From CAYYGL01 sp964471235 (GTDB taxonomy: Bacteria; Calditrichota; Calditrichia; RBG-13-44-9; J075), in the NCBI GenBank assembly GCA_964471235.1, contig CAYYGL010000116.1, positions 1 through 15,220 on the forward strand: DNA of 15,220 bases, written 5' to 3'. Made by a program: the position numbers and the translations under genes. Positions 15,035-15,220 of this stretch are shown piece by piece. The notes beneath the pieces are model-generated. The model was not told where the DNA came from. It searched no databases and saw only the letters and a list, made by a program, of their open reading frames with translations. Every line of letters starts with the position of its first letter. The first letter of the stretch is position 1.

Positions 15035-15060
15035 AGATAAAAGATGAAAGATGAAAGAGG
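15029..15060. repeat. Purine-rich low-complexity run with imperfect 7-bp repeats
   Basis: From about 14983, in the Lys-rich end of the NfeD gene, to about 15056 the + strand is almost pure A/G. The last part holds tandem units of AAAGAT, AAAAGATG, AAAGATG and AAAGAGG. It looks like slippage-prone simple sequence; a short GGATGGATGGAT run follows at 15071. Confidence 0.55.
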
Positions 15061-15098
15061 GGGAATGGTTGGATGGATGGATATGGGAGGAAGAAAGA

Positions 15099-15209
15099 AT
15101 GAGGAGACCTCCCGCAAATCGAGAAACACCAATCGGCGAACGTATATCCAGGTGGGCGCATGACAAATTGCACAACTCAAAAAAGATCAGGGGATTCCTG
15201 CCCCAATGA
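15099..15209 (+). CDS. Possible 36-residue basic small protein
   Basis: ATG 15099 is preceded by GGGAGG at 15085-15090, 8 nt away, a good ribosome binding site. The frame reads MRRPPANRETPIGERISRW, then a basic stretch ending KKIRGFLPQ and a TGA at 15207-15209. I recognise no family. Its last third lies in what may be a dispersed non-coding repeat, and the surroundings are low complexity, so it is probably fortuitous. Confidence 0.18.
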   Translation: MRRPPANRETPIGERISRWAHDKLHNSKKIRGFLPQ

Positions 15210-15217
15210 CGACGTCA
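15189..15217. repeat. Possible fragment of a dispersed palindromic repeat
   Basis: GGGG...CCCC (15190-15193 and 15201-15204) around ATTCCTG, followed by AATGACG, is laid out like widespread intergenic repeats of the GGATTCC...AATGACG kind. An 11-bp inverted repeat TGACG-A-CGTCA (15207-15217) overlaps its end. The window ends here, so copy number and full extent cannot be judged. Confidence 0.25.
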
Positions 15218-15220
15218 CCA

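Overview
The window looks like chromosomal DNA from a Gram-negative bacterium of the FCB group. Evidence: a TonB-dependent receptor with an N-terminal carboxypeptidase-regulatory-like domain, a second copy of that domain inside a MuiA-type protein, a TlpA-like thioredoxin with an FWSRGCIGC active site, and an outer-membrane beta-barrel ending in Phe. Three of the four candidate promoters fit a sigma70-like TTGnnn-N17-TAnnnT pattern. Only the one before miaB matches the Bacteroidota TAnnTTTG element. This points to an FCB lineage outside, or basal to, classical Bacteroidota (for example Calditrichota or KSB1-like), but the phylum is inference. All recognised genes lie on the + strand.

Layout. 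1-762: 3' part of rsgA (ribosome-assembly GTPase), followed by a small hairpin terminator. 851-2011: envelope thioredoxin-fold protein. 2012-2461: long non-coding stretch with a promoter whose spacer contains a 16-bp operator-like palindrome, then a leader of about 310 nt. 2462-4873: TonB-dependent receptor, closed by a clear Rho-independent terminator. 5052-7502: membrane-anchored penicillin-acylase-family (S45) Ntn hydrolase. 7571-9019: GPH-family cation symporter. 9020-9255: non-coding. 9256-9835: promoter plus a small coiled-coil/transmembrane gene that appears broken by a frameshift and an in-frame TAG. 10080-11408: miaB. 11458-13410: MuiA/DUF4139-type surface protein. 13670-15034: long-form NfeD membrane protease with its own promoter. 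15035-15220: purine-rich low-complexity tail and part of a possible dispersed repeat.

How the genes may work together. The receptor, acylase and symporter could form an outer-membrane uptake, periplasmic amide hydrolysis and inner-membrane import route for an acylated amide, with the palindromic promoter as the control point. This is inferred from gene order only. The terminator between receptor and acylase shows they are not one simple operon. rsgA, miaB and nfeD are ordinary housekeeping genes. miaB and the MuiA-type gene are 49 nt apart and probably co-transcribed.

I see no CRISPR array, tRNA, rRNA, insertion sequence or phage gene. The points most worth a second look are the palindrome-controlled promoter, the TonB-receptor-like insert in the MuiA-type protein, and the decaying coiled-coil gene that keeps a near-consensus promoter.
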